A DNA stretch of 64,000 bases from Ptychodera flava (GCF_041260155.1 NC_091932.1:47486129-47550128), one strand, 5' to 3'; shown: positions 50,170-61,800, numbered from the stretch's first letter. Program-made: numbers and translations. Notes: generated by a model not told the origin, from the letters alone.

Positions 50170-50200
50170 CATAGACCCTCGAGAAAAACGAGGGTATATG
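50170..50200. mobile_element. Miniature palindrome, CATAGACCCTCG end (31 bp)
   Basis: CATAGACCCTCG, loop AGAAAAA, CGAGGGTATATG. GACAGAC flanks both sides exactly (50163-50169, 50201-50207). Clearly the same sequence as the 48516 element. Confidence 0.85.
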
Positions 50201-50303
50201 GACAGACTATCCGTCCTTTCGCATGTACAGCAGTGACTCAAAAATAAGTGATTTTTTGTGTTTCATTTAATGTCCACAGACTAGGATGTTTGGTTCGGGA
50301 AAC

Positions 50304-50326
50304 CATGGAGGTAAAATAACTCCATG
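50304..50326. mobile_element. Miniature palindrome, CATGGAG end (23 bp)
   Basis: CATGGAGGTA...TAACTCCATG, related to the 41535 element. Flanks GGGAAAC and CGCAAAC agree at 5 of 7. Confidence 0.5.
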
Positions 50327-51189
50327 CGCAAACGAAATCTTAATTCGAAGGTGGCTCCAAGTTGGAAATAAATTCAATGCAATCAAGGTACTATCACTCA
50401 CACTATTGACCAATGACAGCCATGCTTACTATAGCCTATACCTGGACCCTTTCTTTCGTGGGCAGCGCAGTCATCGCTAGATATGGGGCAGGGGATAAGG
50501 GGCCGTTCGATTAGTACGATCATGATAGTGATCGGCCAATCACGAATATCCCCAATGACAATCATGATTGACCATCACGACAGTCACGCTCTGGGGCGTG
50601 CATGGACTGTTGTGGTTACAAGGCAGACGACACTGGTGGCGCTGAAACGGCGGTAAATTTTAAGTTTTCTAAAGTAAAATTGGACTTGTGCTTTTTCATA
50701 ATTAAAAATAGATAAAGTAATTTTGCAAAGTGCTCGAGGCGGCGGTATATGTGTACGCTTCGGCTATTTGTTTTTTGCGGCAACGCAAATATCGTCCGTT
50801 CTGTCATTTTGGTAAATCATAAATGGATATCATTTTCGGAATCAAGGATCGTGCATTTTCAAAAATTTAATTATGTGAATGGTAAGATATGATGGTGAAC
50901 TAAAATATATCGTATTTGTATGTATTTTTAAAGATAGAGAAACAGCCATTGCTGTGACAAAACTGAAATATCCCAATGCTGCCGGTAGTAAAGTTGTGAG
51001 AATAATACAGGGGGTTATTCAATCAGTCATCACTCTGACTCAGTAACACCGTCAGCATCGTCTAGTTCTGCATACCCACAGCCAGACCAACTGCCAACGA
51101 AATCTACAGACGTTCAAACCAAATCATATGATACACCACGGTCCGTGAATACACCATCGACAAGCTCAGTTGATGACAAGCCTGAGTCC

Positions 51190-51634
51190 GCGGCCGTGGG
51201 TTTACCGCCCAGAAATGTGCGGAACCCGCGAAGCTGTGTTGCTTCTGCTCGACTTCTACCAAGATAAGGAACCGAAAAATGTAAGATCCTCGAATCAAAG
51301 ATAAGGCTGTATGAAAAGAGATATCAGACGAACTTATAGAACGGAATCACAATTATTGGTCCGACTCCTGTGAAAGAAAATTTCTCAACCTCAAGGCGGC
51401 TTTCATAGATACGACAGACCACAATAACACCACCGGCAACAGCAGAAAAAGCTGTCAGTTGTACGACGAGTTTGTTCGAATTTACGGCACGAGTCATTCT
51501 ATCCGTCCTCCCACTTTATATTCAAATCTCAAAGGATTCGAGAGTAGGAATGTAAGACAAGGTGACTCGCCTATGGCAGAGTCAGTGGATGGCACACATG
51601 GAGCTGGAAGTGATCAACGCGAAGCTTTAGGCTG
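51190..51634 (+). pseudogene. Decayed Myb/SANT-like (trihelix) transposon protein
   Basis: Plus-strand pieces read LLLLDFYQDKEPK, then in another frame KEISDELIERNHNYWSDSC, ERKFLNLKAAFIDTTDHNN, TTGNSRKSCQLYDEFVRIYG and HSIRPPTLYSNLKG, with stops between. This is the pattern of Myb/SANT-like trihelix DNA-binding domains, often the second protein of PIF/Harbinger transposons. There are at least two breaks. No transposase partner was recognised next to it. Confidence 0.5.
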
Positions 51635-51709
51635 AGAACGACGGACCTCCGCATCAGAGTCATTTCTTGCCGCATCACAAGACTATAGGCCTACAGAAAA
51701 GAGAAACGA

Positions 51710-51729
51710 GAGAGATGGAGAGAGAGAGC

Positions 51730-51818
<89 letters not shown>

Positions 51819-51845
51819 GACAGAGAGACACGTACAGACAGAGAC

Positions 51846-51886
<41 letters not shown>

Positions 51887-51931
51887 GACAGACAGACAGA
51901 CAGACAGACAGGCAGGCAGACAGACAGACAG
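51710..51931. repeat. GA and GACA microsatellite
   Basis: (GA)n followed by interrupted (GACA)n tracts over about 220 bp. The long open frames on both strands are artefacts of the 4-nt repeat. Confidence 0.95.
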
Positions 51932-52111
51932 AAAAGAAAGATGATGGCAAGATGGCACAGAGACAGTACTCGCTCAATGAATCGATTCTTTGACCGATTC
52001 GAGAAAATGGCCGCTGAGAGAATAATTGAACTGATTTAAACTCCCTTCAACTGAAAAGTTTTAACACATTTTAAACGTTAACGACAAATCAATTCTTTAT
52101 GGAAATCCGGT

Positions 52112-52215
52112 AACGACATGCGACATGCGACCTGCGACTTAAAAACCGCGATCTGCGTCCTGCGAGTTTGTCAAACTGCGACCTGCGACTTCACAATTGC
52201 GACATGCGACAAATA
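52112..52215. repeat. Short CGACATGCGACCTG repeats
   Basis: About six irregular copies of TGCGACCTGCGACTT-like units with a 7-8-nt sub-period (GCGACNT). Simple-sequence block, function unknown. Confidence 0.7.
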
Positions 52216-52509
52216 TAAAGGAAAATGAGGGCAACTCCACACATCGGCTCTACCAAGATTGTTTAATATTACGATATGGTGACCCAAAGGAGCTGGTGGT
52301 ACATGTTACTTTGTCAATTTGCTTTGTTCTTACGCCCCTGTGCATACCGAGAATTATGTTTATCGATGACTAAGTGATCTTCATTTTTTAAATTTAAAAT
52401 TGTTATGATGTCAAAGTGTGTTCCACAGAGATAAGGTAACAGGATCGTTAAGATAAATTAGAGGTTCGCGAGTACAAATTGAAAACAATTTTACTACATT
52501 TTTTGGTTC

Positions 52510-53310
52510 TTGTGATGGCCCAATTACCAGATCGAAAAGTTATGTATGAAAAACAGACTATGCCTCTGTGAATTTTCGTCGGGATGGCCTTTTCGTGACT
52601 TTATACACACTGAACACATGGGCATCCTGATTGATGTACGTTCAGTAATTGTTGAAAACTGCCCTGATGCGTAACTTGGCCTTTCTTGATACTCAAATTT
52701 ATCCATCTTTGCTAGATGCCTGTATTTGTTAATCTTCCTCCGTTTCTTGGCCGGCTTGAAGACTTTACTTCGATGTCGCGAATATGCCTTCCATCTTATT
52801 CCTTCCACATCTTTCGGCTGATTTCTGGGATAGGTAGTTGAAGCCCATCATACAGTCGGCAGTTGAACTTTTCCAAACCACTATTAAAGTGTGCTATTCC
52901 CATCGCAATTCCTAATTCCAAACTCAACCGACCGTGGTTTTGTTCTTTGGGAACTAAACCCCAAATAACATGGTGAAGGGACTCATTTTGATTCTGGGTC
53001 AGGCACATCTCTGCATTTTTCAAGGGGCTTCGTCTGCTAGGGCATCAATCTCTGGCTGAAGAAACTCTACAACAGCATCGGGCATTGGTCGCTTTACTTT
53101 TAGTGGACGATACCACAGACAGACGATACGTACACGTCCTAGTAGCTAGATCAGATTGGTATTTAAACCAAGAATCTCCACCTTTTGGACAGAAATCGTG
53201 CCTAGGGTTGTCATGGGTACTGCTGTATTGCGCCATTATTGCCTTAGTGCTTTCACTCGTAGCTGTTGCGTTCCCTGTCGAAATGAATATACGTATCGGC
53301 AAGAAGGTAG
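52510..53310 (-). mobile_element. Mutator-like transposase C-terminal remnant
   Basis: The minus strand reads, across frames, HDFCPKGGDSWFKYQ (about 53210-53150), CLTQNQNESLHHVIWGLVPK (53000-52945), GIAMGIAHFNSG (52905-52880), then a basic tail KVFKPAKKRRKINKYRHLAK. The order CPxGxDSWCKYQ, then LTQNxNESxxxxIWxxxPK, then a repetitive FNxG segment is that of animal MULE-like transposases. It is broken by at least two shifts. The catalytic part is not seen. Confidence 0.55.
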
Positions 53311-53663
53311 GGGGTCGGCAACTTGTGTAAAATGGAACAGTGACAGAAATTCTTAATCATTGACCAGGAAACTTAAATTGTAATTCGCCATTCAGTATCA
53401 AATCTTCAAGCTGAATTATAATACTATATTTCATATTCGCTATTAGACTGGCAAAGTGATAAACAATATTATATTTTATGTTAGAATTCATATATATTGC
53501 ATTGTTATTGGAGGCTTTTCCGCTTGTTTCAGCAAAACAACATATTCTCTCCAAAACGCGTCTCCCAGTTACATTTCTCCAAACACTAGGTCAGGTCTGG
53601 AACCTTTTCCATTTTTTGGCTACAACGCACAGAAAATGATAAAAATGATGCGAAAACATTTTG

Positions 53664-53715
53664 AACACGGTTGGAACTATTTTGGGATAATTGGATCTTC
53701 ATATTTTTTTTCATA
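53664..53715. mobile_element. Partial copy of AACACGATTGG MITE
   Basis: AACACGGTTGGAACTATTTTG and GGATAATTGGATCTTCATAT match the left end of the elements at 54285 and 54792. No right end. Confidence 0.5.
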
Positions 53716-54284
53716 GTTCTGCCATGAGATGCGTTAGTGCATGGGTTGTTATTGCATTTTGTAACAGCTAGTGTAGTAATTCAGTGCTGTACACAATGTG
53801 TGGTGCTATTGAATCTGCTGTATTATCTAAACTTGTCATTTATTGACTTATTGTACATTTGACTTATTATGCAGTGACTTATTGCAGGTTGCTTCTGGCG
53901 AAGGGTGTTTACATTACTGGAGCCACCCAAACTAGTATCAAAACGATCTGTTTCGACATCGTCATCAGCCTGTTAAGAAAAATACAGGGAAAAGAGCTAG
54001 GCATGTGGAAATGGGGTGTGGAGAACAAAGGAACTCTATAATTTGGCATACTACAACCCAATTAAACCCTTCAGTGAGAATAGGATAACACAAACTCACT
54101 TATCACCTCTAATCACTCAGTGGCGTTTAGACAGTCACATAACATCGTCAACAAAAAGTAACAATTTGTTGCCTTCCCCAGTCTAAGTGCTTTTTTATGA
54201 AATGTGCGTCTGTATATATCTTCATGTATAAATTCATTATTTGTTAAATAGTTTTCACTGGCTTTCGAATGTTCTGAACTATTT

Positions 54285-54482
54285 CAACACGATTGGAACT
54301 AATTTGGGATAATTGGATTTTCATATTTTTCAAATTTCTCAAAATAGTTAGGTGCCGTATAGCTGAATGTTGCAATATTACAAATTACTCATACAAACAA
54401 GTGTGTAACGTAAAAAGAAAAGCAGATGAGATTACATTTGTAGGTGAAATCGACATTATTCAAATTAGTTCAAATCGTGTTA
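54285..54482. mobile_element. MITE, AACACGATTGG ends, copy 1
   Basis: Starts AACACGATTGGAACTAATTT and ends with the near-complement AAATTAGTTCAAATCGTGTT. About 200 bp, AT-rich, non-coding. Confidence 0.65.
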
Positions 54483-54791
54483 AACAATTGATGACCTTGA
54501 TTGACCCACTTGAACTCTTCGTACAATTACACTGTTTGGCTTGAACTCATGCAATCATCCGGACACTGTTTGTTTCTAGCTATGCACTGCTAAAAATACC
54601 AAATTCATTTGCAATTTAGATTTACAAAAGAACATCATGAAATTACTTGCAAAAGAGCTTCAAAACCATATGAAGACATTGCAATTGTGTATTATGGAAC
54701 TCTCTGACAAATGAGATGAACACTGTGATACAAAGACACTGCCATGCAATCGATGAGCTTTGAATTCTTATTTTCAAAAATTGCTCAGGAG

Positions 54792-54993
54792 AACACGATT
54801 GAAACTAATTTGGGATAATTGGATTTTCATATTTTTCAAATTTCTCAAAGGTTATAGCTGATTGTTGCAATATTGCAAATTACTCATAAAAGCAAGTGTA
54901 TGATGTAAAAGAAAAAGCAGAAGAGCTTACATTTGCAGATTAAACAGATATTACTTCACCATCCAATTATCTCAAATTATTTCCAATCGTGTT
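54792..54993. mobile_element. MITE, AACACGATTGG ends, copy 2
   Basis: Same family as the copy at 54285, about 70-80% alike by eye. The right end is TCTCAAATTATTTCCAATCG, then TGTT. The two copies are in the same orientation 310 bp apart. Confidence 0.65.
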
Positions 54994-55085
54994 GAAGACA
55001 AAATTGAAGAGTATCTTAAACTTTTTCTTCTTTTTGGCAAATGTCTGGGACGATATTTATTTAAGAAGGGATCGAGGGAGTTGGA

Positions 55086-55178
55086 TACCCAGTAAACCCG
55101 CTAGAAAATTTGTTGATTACCCAGTAAACCCGCTAGAAAATTTGTTGATTACCCAGTAAACCCGCTAGAAAATTTCAG
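55086..55178. repeat. 32-bp tandem repeat, three copies
   Basis: Three copies containing CCCAGTAAACCCGCTAGAAA in direct tandem, nearly identical. Non-coding context. Confidence 0.9.
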
Positions 55179-55179
55179 T

Positions 55180-56160
55180 ATTTTCACGACAGATCAAGTT
55201 GACGTGCTATATTGATCCCTGAATAAATGACTGGCTGGCTTGTTAATGAACAATTATATGCGTTTCGAAGATTAGCGTATAATTACTATCTATTCGTTAC
55301 ATAAGAGAATTCCTTTGATTGACGCTTGTGTCACCAGGTGTTGAATGCGTATATATTGGTGTAAAGGTCTTTTTGTCTTCAATCTCGGTCGAAACTCCAC
55401 GATGTCCACACAAGTATTTTTTTTATGTGTATATTCTCTAAATCTTGTGATGCAGTTTTATAGATCTAGTATATCCGTTGCCTTTTGACAATGCGTTGTA
55501 AGGGGGGAATTGTGTAAATAAAAGTGGTGAGTTTTTCGAGGGTACACAGTACGCTCGTGGGGTGTGACGACCACCGCATACCGCATATTATCGCTGTTGT
55601 GTATCATTTATCATCAATTCTCGAAGTTCAGTATAGATTGCAAATGACTTGTACATATTTTAAGTTTGACAAAATTACAAACTAGTAATCAAGCATAGAA
55701 ACTGACTACTGATGACTCAACATGTATTGACATTTATCTCATCAGACAATACTGGACACATGAAATAAGATAGCATGACATGAATTATTGCATATTTTTG
55801 GACTGTTATGTTGTGTGAGACGTTTGTTCCTTGACCTGTTTCATTTTTTTAAGTGACAAATAACTTGCAAGGAGATGTTACGCAACGTTTACATATCTCA
55901 TCATGATAATCACTAACTAAAACTTAAGAACAAAGACAGATATTGTATATTCTGACTGTGATGTATTGTCCTCCAAATGCACATGGTCACCAAGCTTTCA
56001 ATTTAAACCGCACACAAGTAAGAAAGTAAGGTTTTCCTATCGGACATGTAACTGTGTGTAGCCGATAATTCATATTCTAATGACTTAAAGACACATCTTT
56101 AAACACATATTAATAATCAGCTGAATAGTTAAACAAGACTCAGATGTATTTACCTTCATT
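55180..56160. other. Intergenic, nothing recognised
   Basis: AT-rich sequence with no open frame of note, no family match and no clear repeat. Confidence 0.5.
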
Positions 56161-56199
56161 AACTTGTATATGTATCAGCTAAGGAACAATGACAGGAAA

Positions 56200-56469
56200 C
56201 GACTCATCAGTGGTGTAGGCTGTTTGAGTTACTGCCATCACTCCCATACATTTGCAAGATTTTCCTTTTTTTCTCACCTCATTTGCATATTTTTGACACT
56301 GACATGTTCATTTGACCGAATTCACATCTCAATCCCTGGGTCCACCTGTACACCAAATACTGAGATGGTACGTGCGGCAGTTTTGGAGTTTTTGATGTGG
56401 ACAGACATACATACATACATACATAGACACACATAGAGAGAGACAGACTAACATACTTACATACATAAA

Positions 56470-56500
<31 letters not shown>

Positions 56501-57700
56501 CAGAGAGACAGACAGACATACAGACACCATTGACTTGCTATATAAGCTCTCTTTGGTATTTATATACATACCAAATGTGAGCAAAAAATGACAAACATTA
56601 CCCCTACACGGTAATTTTGCCAATTTTAACAAATTAGAAGGGTAACACCCTTTCAAAACTCTGACCAAAATTTGAACGCAATCGGGCTGGTGGTTTCAGA
56701 GAAGAATAATTTTTAATTTAAATGATGAAAATAACCAACAAATTCAGCAAAAATATAATTCAAGACATCTTTATGATATATATAAAAAAAACTATAAGGC
56801 CTACAATCAAAACAGCAGTTCTTGAATTAGTAATTTTTTATCATTTTCACAATTTTAAAGCTCATTTGCATAATTTGGGCGATGCAAACTTCATTTGAAC
56901 AAAATCCAAATACAGCCCGGGATGCATCCACACACCAAATACCAAGCTAAAAAGTGCAGCGGTTTGCAATTTTGATGTTGACGGACATACTGTATACGCA
57001 CATACATACATACATACACAAACACATACATACATACGCCTCTGACTTCAGCTTATACGATAACATCACATTCGTACACCAAATGTGAGCTAAAAATACA
57101 AAATTGCAAATTTAAGAAGAATTTGAATACATCAAATTTTGATCAATCTTATGAACCTGTAAACCAAATATCAAAGCTATCAGAAGAGTAGTTTCAGGGG
57201 AAAAAATTTTGACTAAAAATTGGGAAAATTGCCCCAAAATTACAAATACAGAAATTTTACTGCAATTTGTACAAACTTGATTGAGGTTATCCCGAGGAAC
57301 ATGGATACCAACTTTCAAAGCAATCAGGCAAGTGGTTTTGGAGAAGATTTTTTGATTAAAAACTGAAAAAATACCACAAAATTATAAACATGCAAATTTC
57401 ACCCAAATTTGTACACACCTAATTTAGAGTACTACCTAAAGGAAGCTTTATACCAAGTTTCAACCAAATCTGAGCTACGATAACATTTTGGCACTTTGCA
57501 GAATTTTTCCTTTTTTCACCTCAGTTGCACATTTTTAACACTGATATGTTCATTTCAACAAATTCACATCTCCACCCTTGGTAGCTGGTATAGCTTAGTT
57601 TTTGATCTTACATGCGTACATATGTATATACTTAAGTACATACTTAAGTACATACATACATGTAAATACAACGATAAAATGATTCACCCAATGAGAGCTA
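56200..57700. repeat. Diverged repeat cluster with CATA microsatellites
   Basis: Blocks near 56280, 56870 and 57520 share TTTGCATATTTTTGACACTG and ACATGTTCATTT-type sequence. Blocks near 56350 and 56935 share CAAATAC...GCGG and GGACATAC, followed by (CATA)n tracts at about 56403-56500 and 57001-57036. Probably several copies of one tandem-repeat-plus-microsatellite element, heavily diverged. Confidence 0.55.
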
Positions 57701-57789
57701 AAAATGCAGTATTTTCCTGCACATACACATCATAATCATAAAAGAAACAAGTCATCGTTGATGACACAGTCCCCACTTGTTAATGGGTA

Positions 57790-58892
57790 TTTTGATTACA
57801 GGTCCTCAGAGAGGATAGAGTCCTCTTCATTAGGTCTGTGATAAAAATACTTTTGAATGAATTCGTTTGATACATGTCTGAGTTATGGTTCAGGACATGA
57901 ACAAATCGTAACAAAATGGTCGCACAGTGGCCATATTGGATCGCATCACAAAACAAATTGATGTGCATAGCTATGACATTGGTCGATGTCCTTGTACCAA
58001 CTTTGAATAAAATCGGTTGAAACATGCAGATATGCCTGAGAAATGGCTCTGTACATGAAAAAATCATAATAAAATGGCCGCCTGGTGGCCATATTGGATC
58101 GTATCACTAAACAGATTGACGTGCATATGTATGACATAGGTCAATGTCCTTGTACCAACTTTGAATAAAATCGGTTGAGATATGCCTGAGTTATGGCTCT
58201 GTACCTGAAAAAATCGTAATAAAATGGCCGCACAGCGACCATTTTGGATCGTATCACAAAACAAATTGACGTGCACAGCTATGACATTTGTCAATAACCT
58301 TGTACCAACTTTGAATAAAATCAGTTGAAACGTGCCTGAGTAATGGCTCTGTACATGAAAAAATCGTAATAAAATGGCCGCCTGGCGGCCATATTGGATC
58401 GTATCACAAAACAGATTGACGTGCATATGTATGACATAGGTAAATGTCCTTGTACCAACTTTGAATAAAATCGGTTGAGAGTTGCCTGAGTTATGGCTCT
58501 GTACATGAAAAAATCGTAATAAAATGGCCGCACAGCGACCATTTTGGATCGTATCACAAAACAAATTGACGTGCATATCTATGACATTGGTCAATGTCCT
58601 TGTAGTAACTTTGAATAAAATCGGTTGAGATATGCGTGAGTTATGGCTCTGTACATGAAAAAATCGTAATAAAATGGCCGCCTGGCGGCCATATTGGATC
58701 GTATCAAAAAACAAATTGACGTGCATTTGTATGACATATGAAGTAATCCTTGTACCAAGTTTGAATGAAATCGCTCCAGGCATCTCTGAGATATCTGCGT
58801 GAACGGACGGACGCACGGACGCACGGACGGACGCACGCACGCACGGACATGACCAAACCTATAAGTCCCCCCGGACGGTGTCCGTGGGGACT
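57790..58892. mobile_element. Tandem-repeat element, alternating 150-bp monomers with end hairpin
   Basis: Six monomers (markers at about 57914, 58073, 58223, 58373, 58523, 58673) alternate between a form with GCCGCCTGGCGGCCATATTG and one with GCCGCACAGCGACCATTTTG, giving a 300-bp higher-order repeat. An ACGG/ACGC microsatellite (58803-58851) and a hairpin AGTCCCC...GGGGACT (58864-58892) follow. The same terminus lies at 1-140. Structure resembles Helentron-associated elements. The 258-codon minus-strand open frame follows from the monomer length being divisible by three. Confidence 0.7.
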
Positions 58893-59282
58893 AACAAGCA
58901 AGAAGCCATTTACTTAAATGCATGACACCATGGCAAACATTTTGTTAATCTTTATTGTCTCTTTCACATGATTAGTTTTTGAAAATGGAAGGAAATCTAA
59001 AATTTTACAAAGTTGAATTTACATGCCACTTTAACAATTATGAGCATGTTATACACTTTTTCAGTCTTTATTTAAAGGGGAAGTTCACAAAGGATGATTT
59101 TTACATATGTGCTAGCTTTGTGGTCACTTACCCCGGAAAAGCTATTTTCGCCATTTATAACTCGCGCCATTATTTACAAAAACCGATAGAAATAGTACAG
59201 GAAGTTGCCCATGTAATTTGAATCATGGTAAAAAGCACCAAGCTTGGACTTGCATAATGTGATATGGAAGGGACCATTTTCC

Positions 59283-59476
59283 CATGGGTATGCATTGTCC
59301 ACTCGGCCATGCTTAAACCAGGCTGTGTGTATTTACATAACTTTTGTTTATACTGAGTGTCCTTGCATAAACGATGAATCACTAATATACTAAACTGTCC
59401 ACTGTAAGATTTTATGTTGCTGTTTACTGTTTACTACTGTGTTACTATGAGTGGACAATGTGGGGGCCATACCCAT
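59283..59476. repeat. Imperfect inverted repeat
   Basis: ATGGGTATG, ATTGTCCACTC at the left face GAGTGGACAAT, CCATACCCAT at the right. Possibly a MITE of about 190 bp. Target duplication not seen. Confidence 0.4.
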
Positions 59477-59529
59477 CCAAAGATGGTCCGTTCCATACCA
59501 CATGGTGCCCCTCTGTTCATGCAAAAAAA

Positions 59530-60210
59530 TCCAAATGCAACTACAGAATATGTATACACCACAGAGATAGATGTCTGATTTTTGGTGGACAGGGATCAGT
59601 ATGGGATCAAAGTTTTTTGACAAAATATCATGTGACCAGGATGACTTTTGACCTTGATTTCACAGTATGCTCATTCAATAGTGTGGAACTTTAATTATTC
59701 ATGTCATGATTACAGTCAGCAAAACCACCTTCTCTGAGTGCTGCTACGTCAACCATACAATCACAAACCTGTCCCATGGCAAAAAAATTATCAAATATGT
59801 TATTCTAAGAGTGCCCAAATATGAGCTATTGTGATTTAATAAGTAATACTAACAGTAGAGTAGAAAAAACATCATTCACTGAAGTGTTGTCAAAGGATGC
59901 ATGTAGATCACACAGCTTTTGAGTTATTTCACATAGATGAACTTGGGCATTGTTAGCCATATTCTAGGATGAAACTAATGACAGTATTTGTTCATCAAAA
60001 TATAGTCTTACATTATTTTTATGAGAGTAACACCAAGAAAAATGTCCTTCATAAAGAAAAGATATTCTAGGAAAATGTTAGGAACATAGCATGAAATATC
60101 TAGATGTTAAATGTCTAATTTTATGTGTTCTTTTTCAATTTCTGGGGTCAGATATTCAAGTGCTTACACCTAGGTGTGTCAAGATGCTTTTTTGTCTGCA
60201 TTATTTCCCC
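59530..60210. repeat. Segmental-duplication block downstream of zinc-finger unit 3
   Basis: Paralogue of 10780-11520. The foldback element at 60225 is inserted just past its end. Confidence 0.75.
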
Positions 60211-60224
60211 TAGCTTTGATATCA

Positions 60225-60856
60225 CAGCGGTACTTGTGGCGTGTATCGAACACGCTCGGGTCATTGAGGTCATCGCCACAGTCCCGCTGCGAGCCAAACC
60301 ATGGGCTTCATTGGCAGTTTATGACGAGAGAGACCGGTGTAGTAGATTTAGCTCGCAAAATAATAAAATAGATAAAGCTTGCAATAAATAAAATTATACC
60401 AACTGTGTATCACTGACTATCTACGACTCATCTTCTACGCCTGCTAACGAACCCGACCGTGACAACATGTATTTTCGACTGTTTTTCGGTGAGTCGTCGA
60501 TGGTTCCTGCTTGAATTTGAACTTTCACCTCCAACGTATTCAGTGCGTTGTACGGGCGATCAAGCAAACATCATAGAAACCGTCGACGGCTCACGGGAAA
60601 ATGGTCGAAAATACGTGTTCTTATCTTCAAGGAACTTAGCAGGTGTACAGAATGAGTCTCAGATAGTCAATGATAAAGATGATACAAGTTTATTTATCAA
60701 AAGGCTAATCTAGTTCATTATTTTGCGAGCTAAATCTACAACACCGGTCGGTTTCGTCGTAAACTGCCAACGAAGCCCATGGTTTGGCTCGCAGCGGGAC
60801 TGTGGCGATGACCTCAATGACCCAAGCGTGTTCGATACACGCCACAAGTACCGCTG
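60225..60856. mobile_element. 632-bp foldback element, hAT-like
   Basis: The ends CAGCGGTACTTGTGGCGTGT and the complement are near-identical for about 140 bp. Pairing continues more weakly through GACTATCT, CCTGCTAA, GTATTTTCGAC and GAGTCGTCGA to the centre, so almost the whole element is one hairpin with arms of about 310 bp. Flanks TGATATCA (60217-60224) and CGATATCA (60857-60864) differ only at the first base. CAG-type ends and an 8-bp duplication suggest hAT. No transposase. Confidence 0.75.
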
Positions 60857-61233
60857 CGATATCACAGCTATATTTCCCCATACACTTAATATTAGCAAGG
60901 CCTGATATTTAAAAGGGAAGTATGCATATCTCACGGCACACTATCTATCCTCAATCCCAGACTCTTTTAAGTCATAAAAGGTCTCATACATTATCCGCTT
61001 GACTCATGTGTGCCAAGACTGTCCTCTGATGAAAAACTTTTACCTGTTTACATTGATGTTTTACATGTGAAAGATTTTGCATCTGTGTCTAATACATCAT
61101 TTTTTGTATTATTTGAAGGCTCAACATATGTCTCTCAAGACTTCCCTCCTGTGTTCATGGTGCATGGCACTGTCACTTATTACATTGTTATGATCCAACA
61201 TCAGATTTGATCAATATAAGTCTCATACAATCA

Positions 61234-61239
61234 TTTATT
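61234..61239 (-). terminator. Candidate polyadenylation signal of zinc-finger unit 3
   Basis: TTTATT on the plus strand (AATAAA on minus), 3' of the last finger-coding sequence at 61300. Confidence 0.4.
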
Positions 61240-61299
61240 TGAGGTAAAGTTGCACCTTGGTTTTTGTATTCATACAGTCTGATATTTGAGCTGTTGTCT

Positions 61300-61800
61300 T
61301 CATGTGATCTTTGAGTGGGTTAACATGTGCCTTTTAAGATTGCTCCTCTGTGTGAATGTTTTACCACACTCCTTACATCCATGGGGTCTGATATTTGAGT
61401 GGGTCAACATGTGGCTTTTAAGAGTGTCAATCTGTTTGAATGTTTTACCACACTCTTTACATTCATGCTGTCTGAGACCAGAATGGGTCAACATGTGCCT
61501 TTCAAGATTTCCCTTCTGTGTGAATGTTTTACCACACTCTTTGCATGTATATGGCCTGATTTTCAAGTGTGTCAAAATGTGGTTTTTAAGACTGCTTTTG
61601 TGTGTGAATGTCTTACCACACTCTTTACATTCATGCTGTCTGACACCAGAATGGATCAATATGTGTACAACAAGATCATGTTTTCTTTGAAATGTTTTAC
61701 CACACTCTTTGCACCTATGTGGTCTGATATTTGAATGGATCAACATGTGCATTTTAAGATGGCTCTTGTGTGGATGTTTTACCCACTCGTTACTCGTTAC
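61300..61800 (-). CDS. Detached 3' finger block of unit 3 (five C2H2 fingers)
   Basis: An open minus-strand frame encodes the back half of one finger (SHLKMHMLIH) and five complete fingers (HRCKECGKTF, HECKECGKTF, YTCKECGKTF, HECKECGKTF, HGCKECGKTF), ending HSKIT. It lies directly after the stop of the unit 3 finger exon, in a different frame. The separating segment (61781-61805) holds ACTCGTT twice in tandem plus small losses. All Cys and His are intact, so the block either decayed recently, was refreshed by conversion, or is reached by alternative splicing. The spacing of the fingers is the same as upstream. Confidence 0.6.
   Translation of the reverse strand, partial: VTSNEWVKHPHKSHLKMHMLIHSNIRPHRCKECGKTFQRKHDLVVHILIHSGVRQHECKECGKTFTHKSSLKNHILTHLKIRPYTCKECGKTFTQKGNLERHMLTHSGLRQHECKECGKTFKQIDTLKSHMLTHSNIRPHGCKECGKTFTQRSNLKRHMLTHSKIT

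Larger units (their letters stand above)
47730..50500. other. Intergenic with three miniature palindromes
   Basis: No gene recognised. The open stretch 48728-48940 has no family match. The region holds the miniature palindromes at 48516, 50170 and 50304, listed separately. Confidence 0.4.

Noticed and set aside
51667-51993. Open frames of Ser/Cys/Leu/Val or Arg/Glu/Thr repeats
   Set aside because: They are translations of GA and GACA microsatellite.
58064-58840. 258-codon open frame on the minus strand
   Set aside because: It spans the 150-bp tandem monomers; the length divisible by three keeps the frame open. The repeated peptide has no family resemblance.
60225-60300. CACAGTCCCGC inside the foldback element as a miniature palindrome
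   Set aside because: It is internal to both arms of the larger element and is not itself flanked by a 7-bp repeat.
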